DNA from: Bradyrhizobium elkanii WSM2783
GTDB lineage: Bacteria > Pseudomonadota > Alphaproteobacteria > Rhizobiales > Xanthobacteraceae
Direction of reading: 5' to 3'
DNA: 64,000 bases
Assembly: GCF_000472865.1 (NCBI RefSeq)
Contig: NZ_AXAP01000002.1
Coordinates: 1-64,000, forward strand
Positions 55,602 through 64,000 of this stretch are shown one piece after another. The notes beneath the pieces were generated by a model. That model had not been told where the DNA came from. It saw only the letters and a program-made list of their open reading frames with translations, and did not search any database. Position 1 is the first letter of the stretch. Every line of letters starts with the position of its first letter. The translations under genes and the position numbers were made by a program.

Positions 55602-55724
55602 ATGCTGATTCGCAGCGAAATCGATGGAATTCTGACGGGAACGGCGCAAGTCGCCCCCGCGATTCCGGCTGCGTCGCTGCCGACCCTCCTTCTTGGCGGG
55701 CTTCTGCTTCTTATCGGCCCCTGA
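55602..55724 (+). CDS. leu leader peptide (attenuator)
   Basis: 40 codons, ATG to TGA. Ten Leu residues, seven of them in the C-terminal stretch LPTLLLGGLLLLIGP, as codons CTC, CTT and CTG; the rest is Ile/Val/Ala/Pro-rich. AAAGGG lies upstream of the ATG. The TGA lies inside a pairing region (CCCCTGAG), and leuA begins 110 bp downstream. The run of Leu codons directly before alternative hairpins and a leucine-pathway gene is the arrangement of a ribosome-mediated leucine attenuator. It could alternatively be a small hydrophobic membrane peptide. Confidence 0.78.
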   Translation: MLIRSEIDGILTGTAQVAPAIPAASLPTLLLGGLLLLIGP

Positions 55725-55760
55725 GGGCCGTCTGGGCGGTTGCGCCTGGGCACTCAGGGG
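55716..55760 (+). promoter_or_regulatory. Alternative hairpins after the leu leader
   Basis: GGCCC-CTGA-GGGCC (55716-55729) and CCCCTGAG (55718-55725) with CTCAGGGG (55753-55760) cannot form together. GGCG-GTTG-CGCC (55735-55746) lies inside. Both 5' arms overlap the leader stop codon, so ribosome position should decide the fold. No U-run follows, so a classical intrinsic terminator is not evident; control could act on Rho-dependent termination or on leuA translation. Confidence 0.6.
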
Positions 55761-55833
55761 TTGCGTGAGAACGACAGAAACCCTTTAGCGCTCAGTGATA
55801 AGATAGCGCGATCGACCCAAAGGAACTTTGCAG

Positions 55834-57393
<1,560 letters not shown>

Positions 57394-57400
57394 GAGAATC

Positions 57401-57463
57401 GTAGGGCGGATTAGCTTTGCGTCTTCGCTCGAAGAGCGAATGCGCAAGGCGTAATCCGCCATC
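57401..57463. repeat. Palindromic repeat 'GGCGGATTA...TAATCCGCC'
   Basis: GGCGGATTAGCTTTGCG pairs with CGCAAGGCGTAATCCGCC; an inner TTCGCTC/GAGCGAA hairpin. Directly after leuA; single copy of this family in the window. Confidence 0.7.
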
Positions 57464-57484
57464 CCTTCCGCCACGCCCACCGCC

Positions 57485-57647
57485 ATCATTCCGGGGCGCG
57501 CGTCAGCGCGAGCTATGATGTGCAATTGCACATCAGAGAATCCATCGGGCCTCAAGCGCGGGTGGAGGAATGGATTCCGGGCTCGATGCGGAGCCTGTCA
57601 TCGGGCCGCGCTTCGCGCGGACCCGGTGGCATCGCCCCGGAATGACA
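57485..57647. repeat. Dispersed palindromic repeat with TGATGTGCAATTGCACATCA core, copy 2 (inverted)
   Basis: Core palindrome at 57516-57535 followed by GAGAATCCAT: the same module as copies 1 and 3, but in reverse orientation. Outer CATTCCGGGGCG/CGCCCCGGAATG arms enclose an additional GGGCCGCGCTTCGCGCGGACCC segment not found in the other copies. Confidence 0.85.
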
Positions 57648-57743
57648 GAATTCAGAACCGAAAATGCGCGGCGCATAAGCCGATATCCCGCGGCCGGGAA
57701 CTTGTGGTAATCTCCACCAGGTACCTCCTGAGGAGGACTAGGC

Positions 57744-59681
57744 GTGGAGCGGGAGCGAGTCCGACGAAGACTCGCGGCGATCCTGGCTACAGACGTCGCG
57801 GGTTATAGCCGTCTGGTCGGCGCCGACGAGGAGGGCACCCTTGCCCACTTCAAGCTCCTCCACCGTGAGCTTGTGGCCCCCAAGCTTGCTAAGCATCGTG
57901 GCCGGGTCGTGAAGACCACCGGGGACGGCCTGCTGGCCGAGTTCGCAAGCGTAATCGACGCACTCCGCTGCGCTGTTGAGGTCCAACGGTGCATGGCTGA
58001 GCGAAATGCCGGGCTACCCCAAGACAAGCGCATCGAGTTCCGGATCGGTATTCATCAGGGAGATATCGTCATCGAGAGAGGCGACATCTTCGGTGATGGG
58101 GTCAACGTGGCTGCACGCTTGCAAACGCTCGCCGAGCCTGGAGGCATCTGTGTGTCCGCCCGCGTGCAGGAGGATGCGCGGGGCAAGTTTGACATTCCAT
58201 TGGAGGACACCGGCGAGCAGCAGCTCAAGAATATCGCTCGGCCCGTGCGCGTCTATCGAATACGGCCGAGCGATCCAGCGACGAGCTCACCGTGTTCGTC
58301 GCCGCTCTCCGACATGCCGATGGTTTCGTCTCCGATTGCTGTCTTTCCGTTACGCCTGCGGCGGATGCTTGGTGCACGGCACGTTCGAACGGCTCTGCTG
58401 ATAGCACTGGTCCTTCTCATGACCAGCGGCGGTGCGGCTTATTGGTATCTTCGGCGAGGCGAGCCGCAGCCGCAGGAGCATCGATTGTCCATTGTCGTGC
58501 TGCCATTCACCAATTTAAGCAACGAGCCCGAGCAGGATTACTTTGCGGAAGCCCTCACTGACGATCTGAGCGCCGATCTCTCACGGATCCAGGACAGTTT
58601 CGTGATCGCACCCAACACAGCCCGCGCCTACAAGAACGTCGACCCAAAGCGCGCTGGCCGCGAACTTGGCGTTCGTTATGTTCTCGACGGCAGCCTGCGC
58701 AGGACCGAGACGATGGTTCGAATCCATGCCCGGCTGATCGATGCCCGGACCGGCGCCGAGGTCTGGTCGGAGCGCGTCGACGGCGACTGGTCAAAGTCGA
58801 TGCAACTTCAGGACATCATTACCGGACGGCTGGCCCGGCGGTTTGATCTTGAACTGATTAACCAGGAAAGCCGCGACGCGGAGCTTGCGCGACCGAACAG
58901 GCCGGACGCAGTCGATCTCACGATGCGCGGGTGGGCTGCGCTGAATCAACCCTATTCGCGCGAGCAGTTGGCGCAGTCTCGCACCCTTTTTGAGCGCGCG
59001 CTTCAGATCGATTTCGGCTTCCCCAAGGCGCTGGTGGGCCTGGCAGATGCTCTGGCCATGGAGGTCAACTATCGCTGGAGCAACGCGCCGGCGGACCAAC
59101 TGCAACGTGCCGAGAACGCTGTGGGCCAGGTCCTGTCAAAGTTTCCCAGTGACGCAATGGCACATTTTGTAAAGGGAGAAATCCTGCGGGCCAGAGGTCG
59201 GAACGTCGAGTCCGCCGTCGGTGAGTACGAAGAGGCAATCGCAATCAATCCCAGCCTCGCCCCGGCCCATGGTGCGCTCGGTGCCGCCAAGATCCGCGTC
59301 GGGCGTTCCGCGGAGGCCTTTGCTCCGCTTCAAATGGCAATTCAGCTCAGCCCCCGTGATCCGCTGCTGAGCACGTGGTACTTCTACATCTGTCATGCGC
59401 ACAGCCATCTCGGGCAATATGAAGAGGCGATTGATTGGTGCCGCCGCTCCATCGCGGTGAGCGCCCTCTGGATTGCCTATGCAGACCTCGCTGCCGCCAG
59501 TGCGCTGACTGGACACGAGCGCGAAGCTCGAGCTGCCGTCACCGAGCTCCGTCGGCTCAGGCCGAATTACACTGTTGCCCTTTGGTTGCAGGATGGGAAC
59601 GGGTGGTCCGACAATGTCACCTTCCTTGCCGAGTTTCAGCGCATTGCCGAGGGTTTGCGCAAAGCGGGCCTGCCGGAGTGA
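57744..59681 (+). CDS. Class III adenylate/guanylate cyclase with TM helix and TPR repeats
   Basis: 645 residues, GTG start at 57744 with GAGGAG upstream. Cyclase domain about 1-175: RRLAAILATDVAGYSRLVGADEEGTL, KTTGDGLLAEFAS with a metal-binding Asp, and IFGDGVNVAARLQTLAEPGG. One membrane helix near 215-236. A TolB-like segment follows (LPFTNLSNEPEQDYFAEALTDDLSADLSRI), then TPR-like repeats (about 400-600). This is a common rhizobial receptor plan, usually present in many copies per genome. The signal is unknown. Lower GC at wobble positions than its neighbours is apparent by eye. No neighbour suggests its input. Confidence 0.85.
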   Translation: MERERVRRRLAAILATDVAGYSRLVGADEEGTLAHFKLLHRELVAPKLAKHRGRVVKTTGDGLLAEFASVIDALRCAVEVQRCMAERNAGLPQDKRIEFRIGIHQGDIVIERGDIFGDGVNVAARLQTLAEPGGICVSARVQEDARGKFDIPLEDTGEQQLKNIARPVRVYRIRPSDPATSSPCSSPLSDMPMVSSPIAVFPLRLRRMLGARHVRTALLIALVLLMTSGGAAYWYLRRGEPQPQEHRLSIVVLPFTNLSNEPEQDYFAEALTDDLSADLSRIQDSFVIAPNTARAYKNVDPKRAGRELGVRYVLDGSLRRTETMVRIHARLIDARTGAEVWSERVDGDWSKSMQLQDIITGRLARRFDLELINQESRDAELARPNRPDAVDLTMRGWAALNQPYSREQLAQSRTLFERALQIDFGFPKALVGLADALAMEVNYRWSNAPADQLQRAENAVGQVLSKFPSDAMAHFVKGEILRARGRNVESAVGEYEEAIAINPSLAPAHGALGAAKIRVGRSAEAFAPLQMAIQLSPRDPLLSTWYFYICHAHSHLGQYEEAIDWCRRSIAVSALWIAYADLAAASALTGHEREARAAVTELRRLRPNYTVALWLQDGNGWSDNVTFLAEFQRIAEGLRKAGLPE

Positions 59682-59941
59682 GCGGTATGGCTGCGATCCT
59701 TGCGTGACGACCCTCACCGCAAGTTAAGGGATCTTTATTCTTTGTGGCAGGCCATTGTTCCAACAGGCTACCTCCCAGACCCGCGTTAACCCTACTCCAG
59801 ATCTTTTCCGATCTAGGTCCCGGCAGGGTTCACGTCCGCCGCCAAGCCGCCTCATTGGACCCTAGCAATTGCATTTGCATTCTCGGGACCCATTCCTACC
59901 CGGCGTGATCGAGGACTTTCGTTCGGAAAGCGCGAGATCAG

Positions 59942-60463
59942 ATGAGGGCGGCTCTCATCCTTGTTGGCCTCGGTACGCTTGCGGTGATGGAGATCCAGAC
60001 TCCGCCGCGGGCGACAAAGTCTGTCGCGACGGAGCTTGCTCAGGCAACCCTGAGCTTCGCCGCCCCTGGCGATACGCTGACCGCAGCGGACCGAGTCGAA
60101 ATCCCGCACGCGCAACAGCAAGCATCGCTTCAGCAGATATTTTCGTCCGAACCAATCGCGCCGCCGGTCCAATCCGCCGCCGTTGCACGGGAAGCCGCGC
60201 CGATCGTTGAACAGCCTGAGCGCGCAGTCCCCGCCGCAAAGCCCGCTGTCGTGCTGCCCAAGCCTCGGCCCAAGGATCTGTCCAAGCATCTGCCTAAGGA
60301 TCCGCCTAAGCATCTGCCTAAGGATCTGCCCAAACACGAGATTGCCAAGTCGACCGCAAAGACCACGCGTTCGAAACCAACTGTCGAGGCCAAGTCCTGT
60401 CAGCCCGGCGCCTTCGACGGCCTGTTCAAAGCATTGAGCCTGCCACTGGGATGTCAAACCTAG
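59942..60463 (+). CDS. Hypothetical secreted/anchored protein with KHLPKD repeats
   Basis: 173 residues; no known domain recognised. N-terminal hydrophobic stretch (MRAALILVGLGTLAVM) may be a signal or anchor. Residues about 105-133 contain an imperfect 8-residue repeat, three units: PKDLSKHL, PKDPPKHL, PKDLPKHE, Lys/Pro-rich and probably extended. The C-terminus ends QPGAFDGLFKALSLPLGCQ. Overlaps the next gene by 13 bp. The 260 bp upstream have no ORF or repeat. Confidence 0.6.
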   Translation: MRAALILVGLGTLAVMEIQTPPRATKSVATELAQATLSFAAPGDTLTAADRVEIPHAQQQASLQQIFSSEPIAPPVQSAAVAREAAPIVEQPERAVPAAKPAVVLPKPRPKDLSKHLPKDPPKHLPKDLPKHEIAKSTAKTTRSKPTVEAKSCQPGAFDGLFKALSLPLGCQT

Positions 60464-61263
60464 CGCAACAATCCTTTGCCTTCGAAGGGGTGGCTGATAC
60501 CGGGCCGCGGCACCCCATGCCCAGATCCATGCCCGAGTCGATGCCCAAGTCCATGCCCACGTCGAAGCCGGTAGGCCGTGCTGATGAAATCAGGCCGCCT
60601 GATCCGGATGAACGTCGGACCATCGTGCCGGCGCGGCAGTGGTGGTCAGTGGAAGCCATTGCCATCCTGCTGGCGGTCGCGATCGCATTCGCCGTCACGG
60701 CAAGCCTGTTGTTGTTTCGCGACGTTCCGTTGAAGGACGAACCGATCGACCAGGCCGCGATCAGGGCGCTGGTCGAGCGCATCATCACGGCTGAATCAAA
60801 CGGCGACGCGAATGCGAAGAACAAACGCTCGAGCGCGACCGGAGCCGCTCAGTTTCTCGACGACACATGGCTTGAAGCCGTTCGAAGACACCGACGCGAT
60901 CTGGTCCAGGGACGCAGTGACAAGGAAGTGCTGGAGCTGCGTCGGGATACCGGGCTTGCCCGGGAAATCACCGCACGCACGATCGAGCGAAATGTCGCAA
61001 TGCTGAGCAAGCGGGGCCTGCCGATCACGCCGGGTTCTCTCTACCTCGTGCATTTCGCTGGACCGGCAGGTGCGGTGGCGTTGCTGACCGCAGCAGAAAA
61101 CGCCGACGCGGCTTCGCTTATGGCCGCGGCCGACGTGACAGGCCGCACCACCCGCGAGAAGCTGGTCACCGCCAATCCGTTCCTGAAGATGTTGACGGTG
61201 GGCGATCTCAAGCTTTGGGCCGATCGCAAGATGGCAGTGAGTGGTTCACCCGGGCGCTCGTGA
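60451..61263 (+). CDS. Lytic transglycosylase-like membrane protein
   Basis: 270 residues. Residues about 20-40 carry a Met-Pro-Ser-Lys/Glu repeat (PMPRSMPESMPKSMPTSKP). One membrane helix near 65-90. The periplasmic part begins IRALVERIITAESNGDANAKNKRSSATGAAQFLDDTWLEAVRRH, matching the SLT motif where the Glu of AESNGD is catalytic and 'GxxQFxxxTW' is typical. The rest is shorter than usual SLT proteins and lacks a peptidoglycan-binding domain. It probably cuts or binds cell-wall glycan. The short overlap with the preceding gene suggests a paired role. Confidence 0.72.
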   Translation: MSNLAQQSFAFEGVADTGPRHPMPRSMPESMPKSMPTSKPVGRADEIRPPDPDERRTIVPARQWWSVEAIAILLAVAIAFAVTASLLLFRDVPLKDEPIDQAAIRALVERIITAESNGDANAKNKRSSATGAAQFLDDTWLEAVRRHRRDLVQGRSDKEVLELRRDTGLAREITARTIERNVAMLSKRGLPITPGSLYLVHFAGPAGAVALLTAAENADAASLMAAADVTGRTTREKLVTANPFLKMLTVGDLKLWADRKMAVSGSPGRS

Positions 61264-61304
61264 GACTTGAATAAAACGGCGCTCGGCCTCCAAACACCTA
61301 CCGC

Positions 61305-61434
61305 TGTCATTCCGGGGCACGACGAAGTCGCGAACCCGGAATCCATTTGCCCACTTACGCAAGCGGCAAAATGGATTCTCTGATGTGCAATTGCACATCA
61401 TAGCTCGATGCTATCGCATCGCCCCGGAATGACT
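61305..61434. repeat. Dispersed palindromic repeat with TGATGTGCAATTGCACATCA core, copy 3
   Basis: GTCATTCCGGGGC...GCCCCGGAATGAC arms, with the 20-bp palindrome at 61381-61400 preceded by AAATGGATTCTC, same orientation as copy 1. Confidence 0.85.
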
Positions 61435-61461
61435 GAGGGACGCATTGCGCAATCCTCTCCT

Positions 61462-61582
61462 CCGTCATGGCCGGGCTTGACCCGGCCATCCACGTTCTCT
61501 CCCGCGCACGGAGGCAAAGGACGTGGATGCCCGGGACATCTGCGCGAAGACGCGCTTTGCGCTTTTGCCCGGGCATGACGGC
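61462..61582. repeat. Palindromic repeat, 'CATGGCCGGGCTTG' family, copy 4
   Basis: CCGTCATGGCCGGGCTTGACC arm and TTTTGCCCGGGCATGACGG arm, with an insert GACATCTGCGCGAAGACGCG in the loop that also appears, in diverged form, in copy 5 at 63650. Confidence 0.8.
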
Positions 61583-61689
61583 GTCGTATCGTTCGCGCGA
61601 TTTTCCTTAAGCCAATCAACGTGATTTGCCTCGTCCAGCCCTCCCGCGAAAAACATTCCGCTTTCGCCGTCGGGCAAATCAGTGATTTA

Positions 61690-62110
61690 ACTCCGCGCGT
61701 CTCAGCGCGGATGAGGGGCGGCTCGCGATCGTCACGAACGTTGCGGTGAGATGCGGTGGACGCGATGCGTGCGACTGACGAGCGCAGGTAACGCGGACGG
61801 CGAAGTCGTGTGGTCCTGGCGCCCCGACGCTGGCGCTAAGTTTTTCGCGTGAACACGTTCGCGCGAGAGATGACGGTGGCAAAAAAGCCCGGTCACCGGG
61901 GAGAGCACGAAGGAAACCGTAACACCATCGCGCAGGGAAAGCCGGAATGCTTCGGTTGAACCTGTGGTCCTACCCCCGTGCTTTTTGTTGCACGGGACCC
62001 ACGGGTGCAACCAGCACCCGGCTTTCCCTGCGCCCCTCTGTTCTTCGAGAGGGTGAAACGAGACGCAAAGCTCGGGCAATACATGCCGCGAGAATGCGAA
62101 CTCGCATCCT
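61690..62110. repeat. Large structured intergenic element of unknown type
   Basis: About 420 bp with no supported gene. It contains a 15-bp inverted repeat, CGCAGGGAAAGCCGG (61931-61945) and CCGGCTTTCCCTGCG (62018-62032), enclosing hairpins CCCGTGC/GCACGGG and GGGTGC-AACCA-GCACCC. A 115-codon frame on minus (62079-61732) resembles a sequence I recall as widely repeated in Bradyrhizobium genomes, usually called hypothetical; I regard it as repeat DNA. Limits are approximate. Confidence 0.55.
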
Positions 62111-62146
62111 CACGCTATTTGACATTTGAATCCGAACCTCTCCCCA

Positions 62147-62269
62147 CGTCGTCCCGGCCTTGAGCCGGGACCCATAACCACAGGCCTTTGTGGTGTGCTC
62201 CGCTACAACCACTTGCTCCCGCCACAACAACTCCCTGTGGTTATGGGTCCCCGCCTTCGCGGGGACGAC
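62147..62269. repeat. Palindromic repeat 'GTCGTCCCGGC...CCATAACCACAGG'
   Basis: GGGACCCATAACCACAGG pairs with CCTGTGGTTATGGGTCCC; outer GTCGTCCC/GGGGACGAC arms with CGGCCTTGAGCCG and CGCCTTCGCGG as tip loops. Only copy in the window. Confidence 0.8.
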
Positions 62270-62273
62270 AGTA

Positions 62274-62355
62274 TGATGGGTAGAGCGAAGCGAAACCCAT
62301 CATTCGTGAGGCTTGCTTCATCGCGATGGGTTTCGCTGCGCTCTACCCATCCTAC
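62274..62355. repeat. Palindromic repeat 'GATGGGTAGAGCGAAGCGAAACCCATC'
   Basis: GATGGGTAGAGCG...CGCTCTACCCATC outer arms, inner GAAACCCATC/GATGGGTTTC. Only copy here. It is followed by about 215 bp with no feature seen before the TRAP gene. Confidence 0.8.
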
Positions 62356-62571
62356 GGCCGTCTTTCGACGGACGACGGTGGGCAAGACGCGACAGCACGA
62401 TGGCCAATGAGGGCATGCCGGACAGAACGTCGCATTTTTGCGGCGCAGCATGCGCCCATCATCGGGCCCCTGCTAACGGGCAATGGCAATTTGGCCGGCT
62501 TCTCTGTATTGGTGGCATACAAGAACTTGGGGCGGGTGATTGGCGCGCCCCGCAATAAGGCGGGAGGAAAC

Positions 62572-63573
62572 ATGCGTAAGTGGATGTTGGCTGCGGCATC
62601 GGTCGTGGCGATTGCTTTTGCCGGGCCGGCGGCGGCGGACGATCCGATCGTCATCAAGTTCAGTCACGTCGTTGCAACCAACACGCCGAAGGGGCAGGCG
62701 GCCGAGAAGTTCAAGGAACTCGCCGAGAAATACACCACTGGCAAGGTGAAGGTTGAGGTCTACCCGAACTCGCAGCTTTACAAAGACAAGGAAGAACTCG
62801 AGGCCCTGCAACTCGGCGCGGTCCAGATGCTGGCGCCGTCGAACTCCAAGTTCGGCCCGATCGGGGTCAAGGAGTTCGAGGTGTTCGATCTGCCCTACAT
62901 CCTTCCCGACCTCGCCACGCTGCGCAAAGTCACCGACGGTCCGCTTGGCGCGAAACTTCTGAAATTGCTCGAGCCGAAGGGCATGATCGGTCTCGCTTAC
63001 TGGGACAACGGCTTCAAGCAGATGAGCGCCAACAAGAAGCTGATCGAGCCGGCGGACTACAAGGGCCTGAAGTTCCGAATCCAGTCGTCCAAGGTGCTGG
63101 AGGCGCAGTTCCGAAGCCTCGGCGCGATCCCCCAGGTGATGGCGTTCTCCGAGGTCTACCAGGCACTGCAGACCGGCGTGGTCGACGGCCAGGAGAATAC
63201 CTGGTCGAACATCTACACCCAGAAAATGCACGAGGTGCAGAAGTACATCACCACCACCAATCACGGCTATATCGGCTACATCGTGGTCGTGAACAAGAAG
63301 TTCTGGGAAGGCTTGCCGCCCGATATCCGCGCTAGTTGCGAGAAGGCGATGAAGGAGGCCACCGCCTACGGCAACGGCCAGTCGCAGAAGGAGAACGACG
63401 ACGCGCTCGCCGAGATCAAGAAGACCGGCAAGAGCGAGATCATCGCGCTGACGCCGGAGCAGGATGCGGCGATGCGCAAGACGATGGAGCCGGTCTACAA
63501 GGACGTCGCCAAACGCGTCGGCCAGGGCCTGATCGACGAATTCGTCAAGGAGACCAAGGGGGCGACGAACTGA
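62572..63573 (+). CDS. TRAP transporter substrate-binding protein, DctP family
   Basis: 333 residues from ATG at 62572 (GGGAGGAAAC upstream; the open frame to 62326 runs through repeats). Signal peptide to about residue 22 (GPAAADDP). Mature start IVIKFSHVVATNTPKGQAAEKFKELAEKYT, the conserved binding helix region VLEAQFRSLGAIPQVMAFSEVYQALQTGVVDGQENTWSNIYTQ with the Arg and Asn/Glu that hold a carboxylate ligand. A C4-dicarboxylate or similar acid is likely; the exact one is unknown. The small permease follows. Confidence 0.94.
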   Translation: MRKWMLAAASVVAIAFAGPAAADDPIVIKFSHVVATNTPKGQAAEKFKELAEKYTTGKVKVEVYPNSQLYKDKEELEALQLGAVQMLAPSNSKFGPIGVKEFEVFDLPYILPDLATLRKVTDGPLGAKLLKLLEPKGMIGLAYWDNGFKQMSANKKLIEPADYKGLKFRIQSSKVLEAQFRSLGAIPQVMAFSEVYQALQTGVVDGQENTWSNIYTQKMHEVQKYITTTNHGYIGYIVVVNKKFWEGLPPDIRASCEKAMKEATAYGNGQSQKENDDALAEIKKTGKSEIIALTPEQDAAMRKTMEPVYKDVAKRVGQGLIDEFVKETKGATN

Positions 63574-63599
63574 GACGTGTTGATTGGGGCGTACTCTTC

Positions 63600-63693
63600 C
63601 GTCATGGCCGGGCTTGACCCGGCCATCCACGTCTTTGTGGATGCCCGGGCGGCCTGCGCGAAGACGCCTTTCGCGCCTTGGCCCACCATGACG
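63600..63693. repeat. Palindromic repeat, 'CATGGCCGGGCTTG' family, copy 5 (inside a TRAP operon)
   Basis: CGTCATGGCCGGGCTTGACC arm at 63600 and GGCCCACCATGACG at its far end; the second arm is diverged. It separates dctP from the small permease gene. Confidence 0.75.
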
Positions 63694-63716
63694 AATTCAC
63701 TGTAGACGGGGGAATA

Positions 63717-64000
63717 TTGATACTGCTTCGCATCCTCGACCGGCTGGAGGAGATATTGATCGCGACGCTGATGGCGGCCGCGACTCTCATCATCTTCGTG
63801 GCGGTGTGCCATCGCTATCTGATCGGCATTCCCTTGCTTTACCCGATCCTGTTCCCGATCAACCTGTCCTGGGCGCAGGAATTATGCATCTACATGTTCG
63901 TGTGGATGGCGAAGTTCGGCGCGGCCTATGGCGTGCGCACCGGCATCCATGTCGGCGTCGACGTCGTCGTCAACCAGCTCAGATCGCCGTGGCGCAACAT
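63717..64000 (+). CDS. TRAP transporter small permease, DctQ family (cut by window end)
   Basis: Open to the right edge, 94 codons seen. TTG at 63717 with GGGGGA a few bases before it is the best start seen; no ATG in frame is as well placed. Sequence: LILLRILDRLEEILIATLMAAATLIIFVAVCHRYL (helix 1), then LSWAQELCIYMFVWMAKFGAAYGVRTGIHVGVDVVV, the DctQ hallmark (WAQEL...). The large permease (DctM) should follow outside the window. Confidence 0.85.
   Translation, partial: MILLRILDRLEEILIATLMAAATLIIFVAVCHRYLIGIPLLYPILFPINLSWAQELCIYMFVWMAKFGAAYGVRTGIHVGVDVVVNQLRSPWRN

Noticed and set aside
61732..62079. 115-codon minus-strand frame, often called a hypothetical protein in related genomes
   Set aside because: Lies in a dispersed repeat with nested hairpins; no ribosome site seen, and its residues trace the inverted repeats.

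Overview
The window looks like chromosomal, mostly housekeeping DNA from a Bradyrhizobium-type alphaproteobacterium (Rhizobiales). The basis is high GC throughout, a circularly permuted two-piece tmRNA with an ANDNYAPVAQAA tag, an alpha-type SspB, many Liv/TctABC/TRAP/NitT solute-uptake systems, and a dense set of intergenic palindromic repeats typical of that group. No symbiosis, phage, CRISPR or secretion island was seen. The only mobile-element trace is the 3' end of a transposase at the left edge. The genus call is inference; no search was run.

Layout. 0-3 kb: transposase tail, a SulP anion transporter and ccdA, both on minus. 3.2-9.2 kb: a branched-chain amino acid type ABC importer (binding protein, LivH, a LivM-LivG fusion, LivF) followed by an MFS gene. 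9.2-11.2 kb: a TetR regulator divergent from a cytochrome P450, with a strong palindromic operator between them. 11.3-16.8 kb: a large AsmA-type protein and an ABC-F ATPase. 16.9-20.2 kb: RHH protein, DUF4169, fumC, sspB and the tmRNA gene, all on minus. 20.3-25 kb: a split chromate-type transporter and a tripartite tricarboxylate transporter with a terminator before its binding protein. 25.3-31.4 kb: thyA-GNAT-folA, then hflK-hflC-DUF2065-degP. 31.5-33.3 kb: serB and miaA, divergent with overlapping start codons.

33.3-40.4 kb is an isoleucine/valine block: promoter, leader peptide rich in Ile/Val codons, terminator, ilvB, a threonine dehydratase-like gene, ilvN, a methyltransferase, EamA and LysE exporters, ilvC. 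A second probable attenuator, with a 40-residue leader holding ten Leu codons, lies upstream of leuA at 55.6 kb. Together they suggest translation-coupled control of branched-chain amino acid synthesis at two loci in this window.

40.6-54.4 kb: DUF2336 protein, an SDR gene with an internal deletion, a PAS/GAF histidine kinase, a ferric-reductase-like membrane protein divergent from a TetR gene with paired operators, an alkaline-phosphatase-superfamily membrane protein, a choline/betaine-type importer with a fused permease and binding protein, a NitT/TauT-type importer whose binding protein has an unusual Cys-rich N-terminus, and a NUDIX protein. 54.4-64 kb: a PPK2-family kinase, leuA, an adenylate cyclase-TPR protein, a repeat-bearing small protein overlapping a lytic-transglycosylase-like gene, about 1.1 kb of stacked dispersed repeats, and the start of a TRAP transporter that runs off the right edge.

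The most distinctive observations are the two leader-peptide attenuators, the tmRNA gene lying directly upstream of the tag-adaptor gene sspB, the overlapping divergent start codons of serB/miaA, the palindromic operators, and at least eight families of intergenic palindromes. No clearly new multi-gene system was identified.
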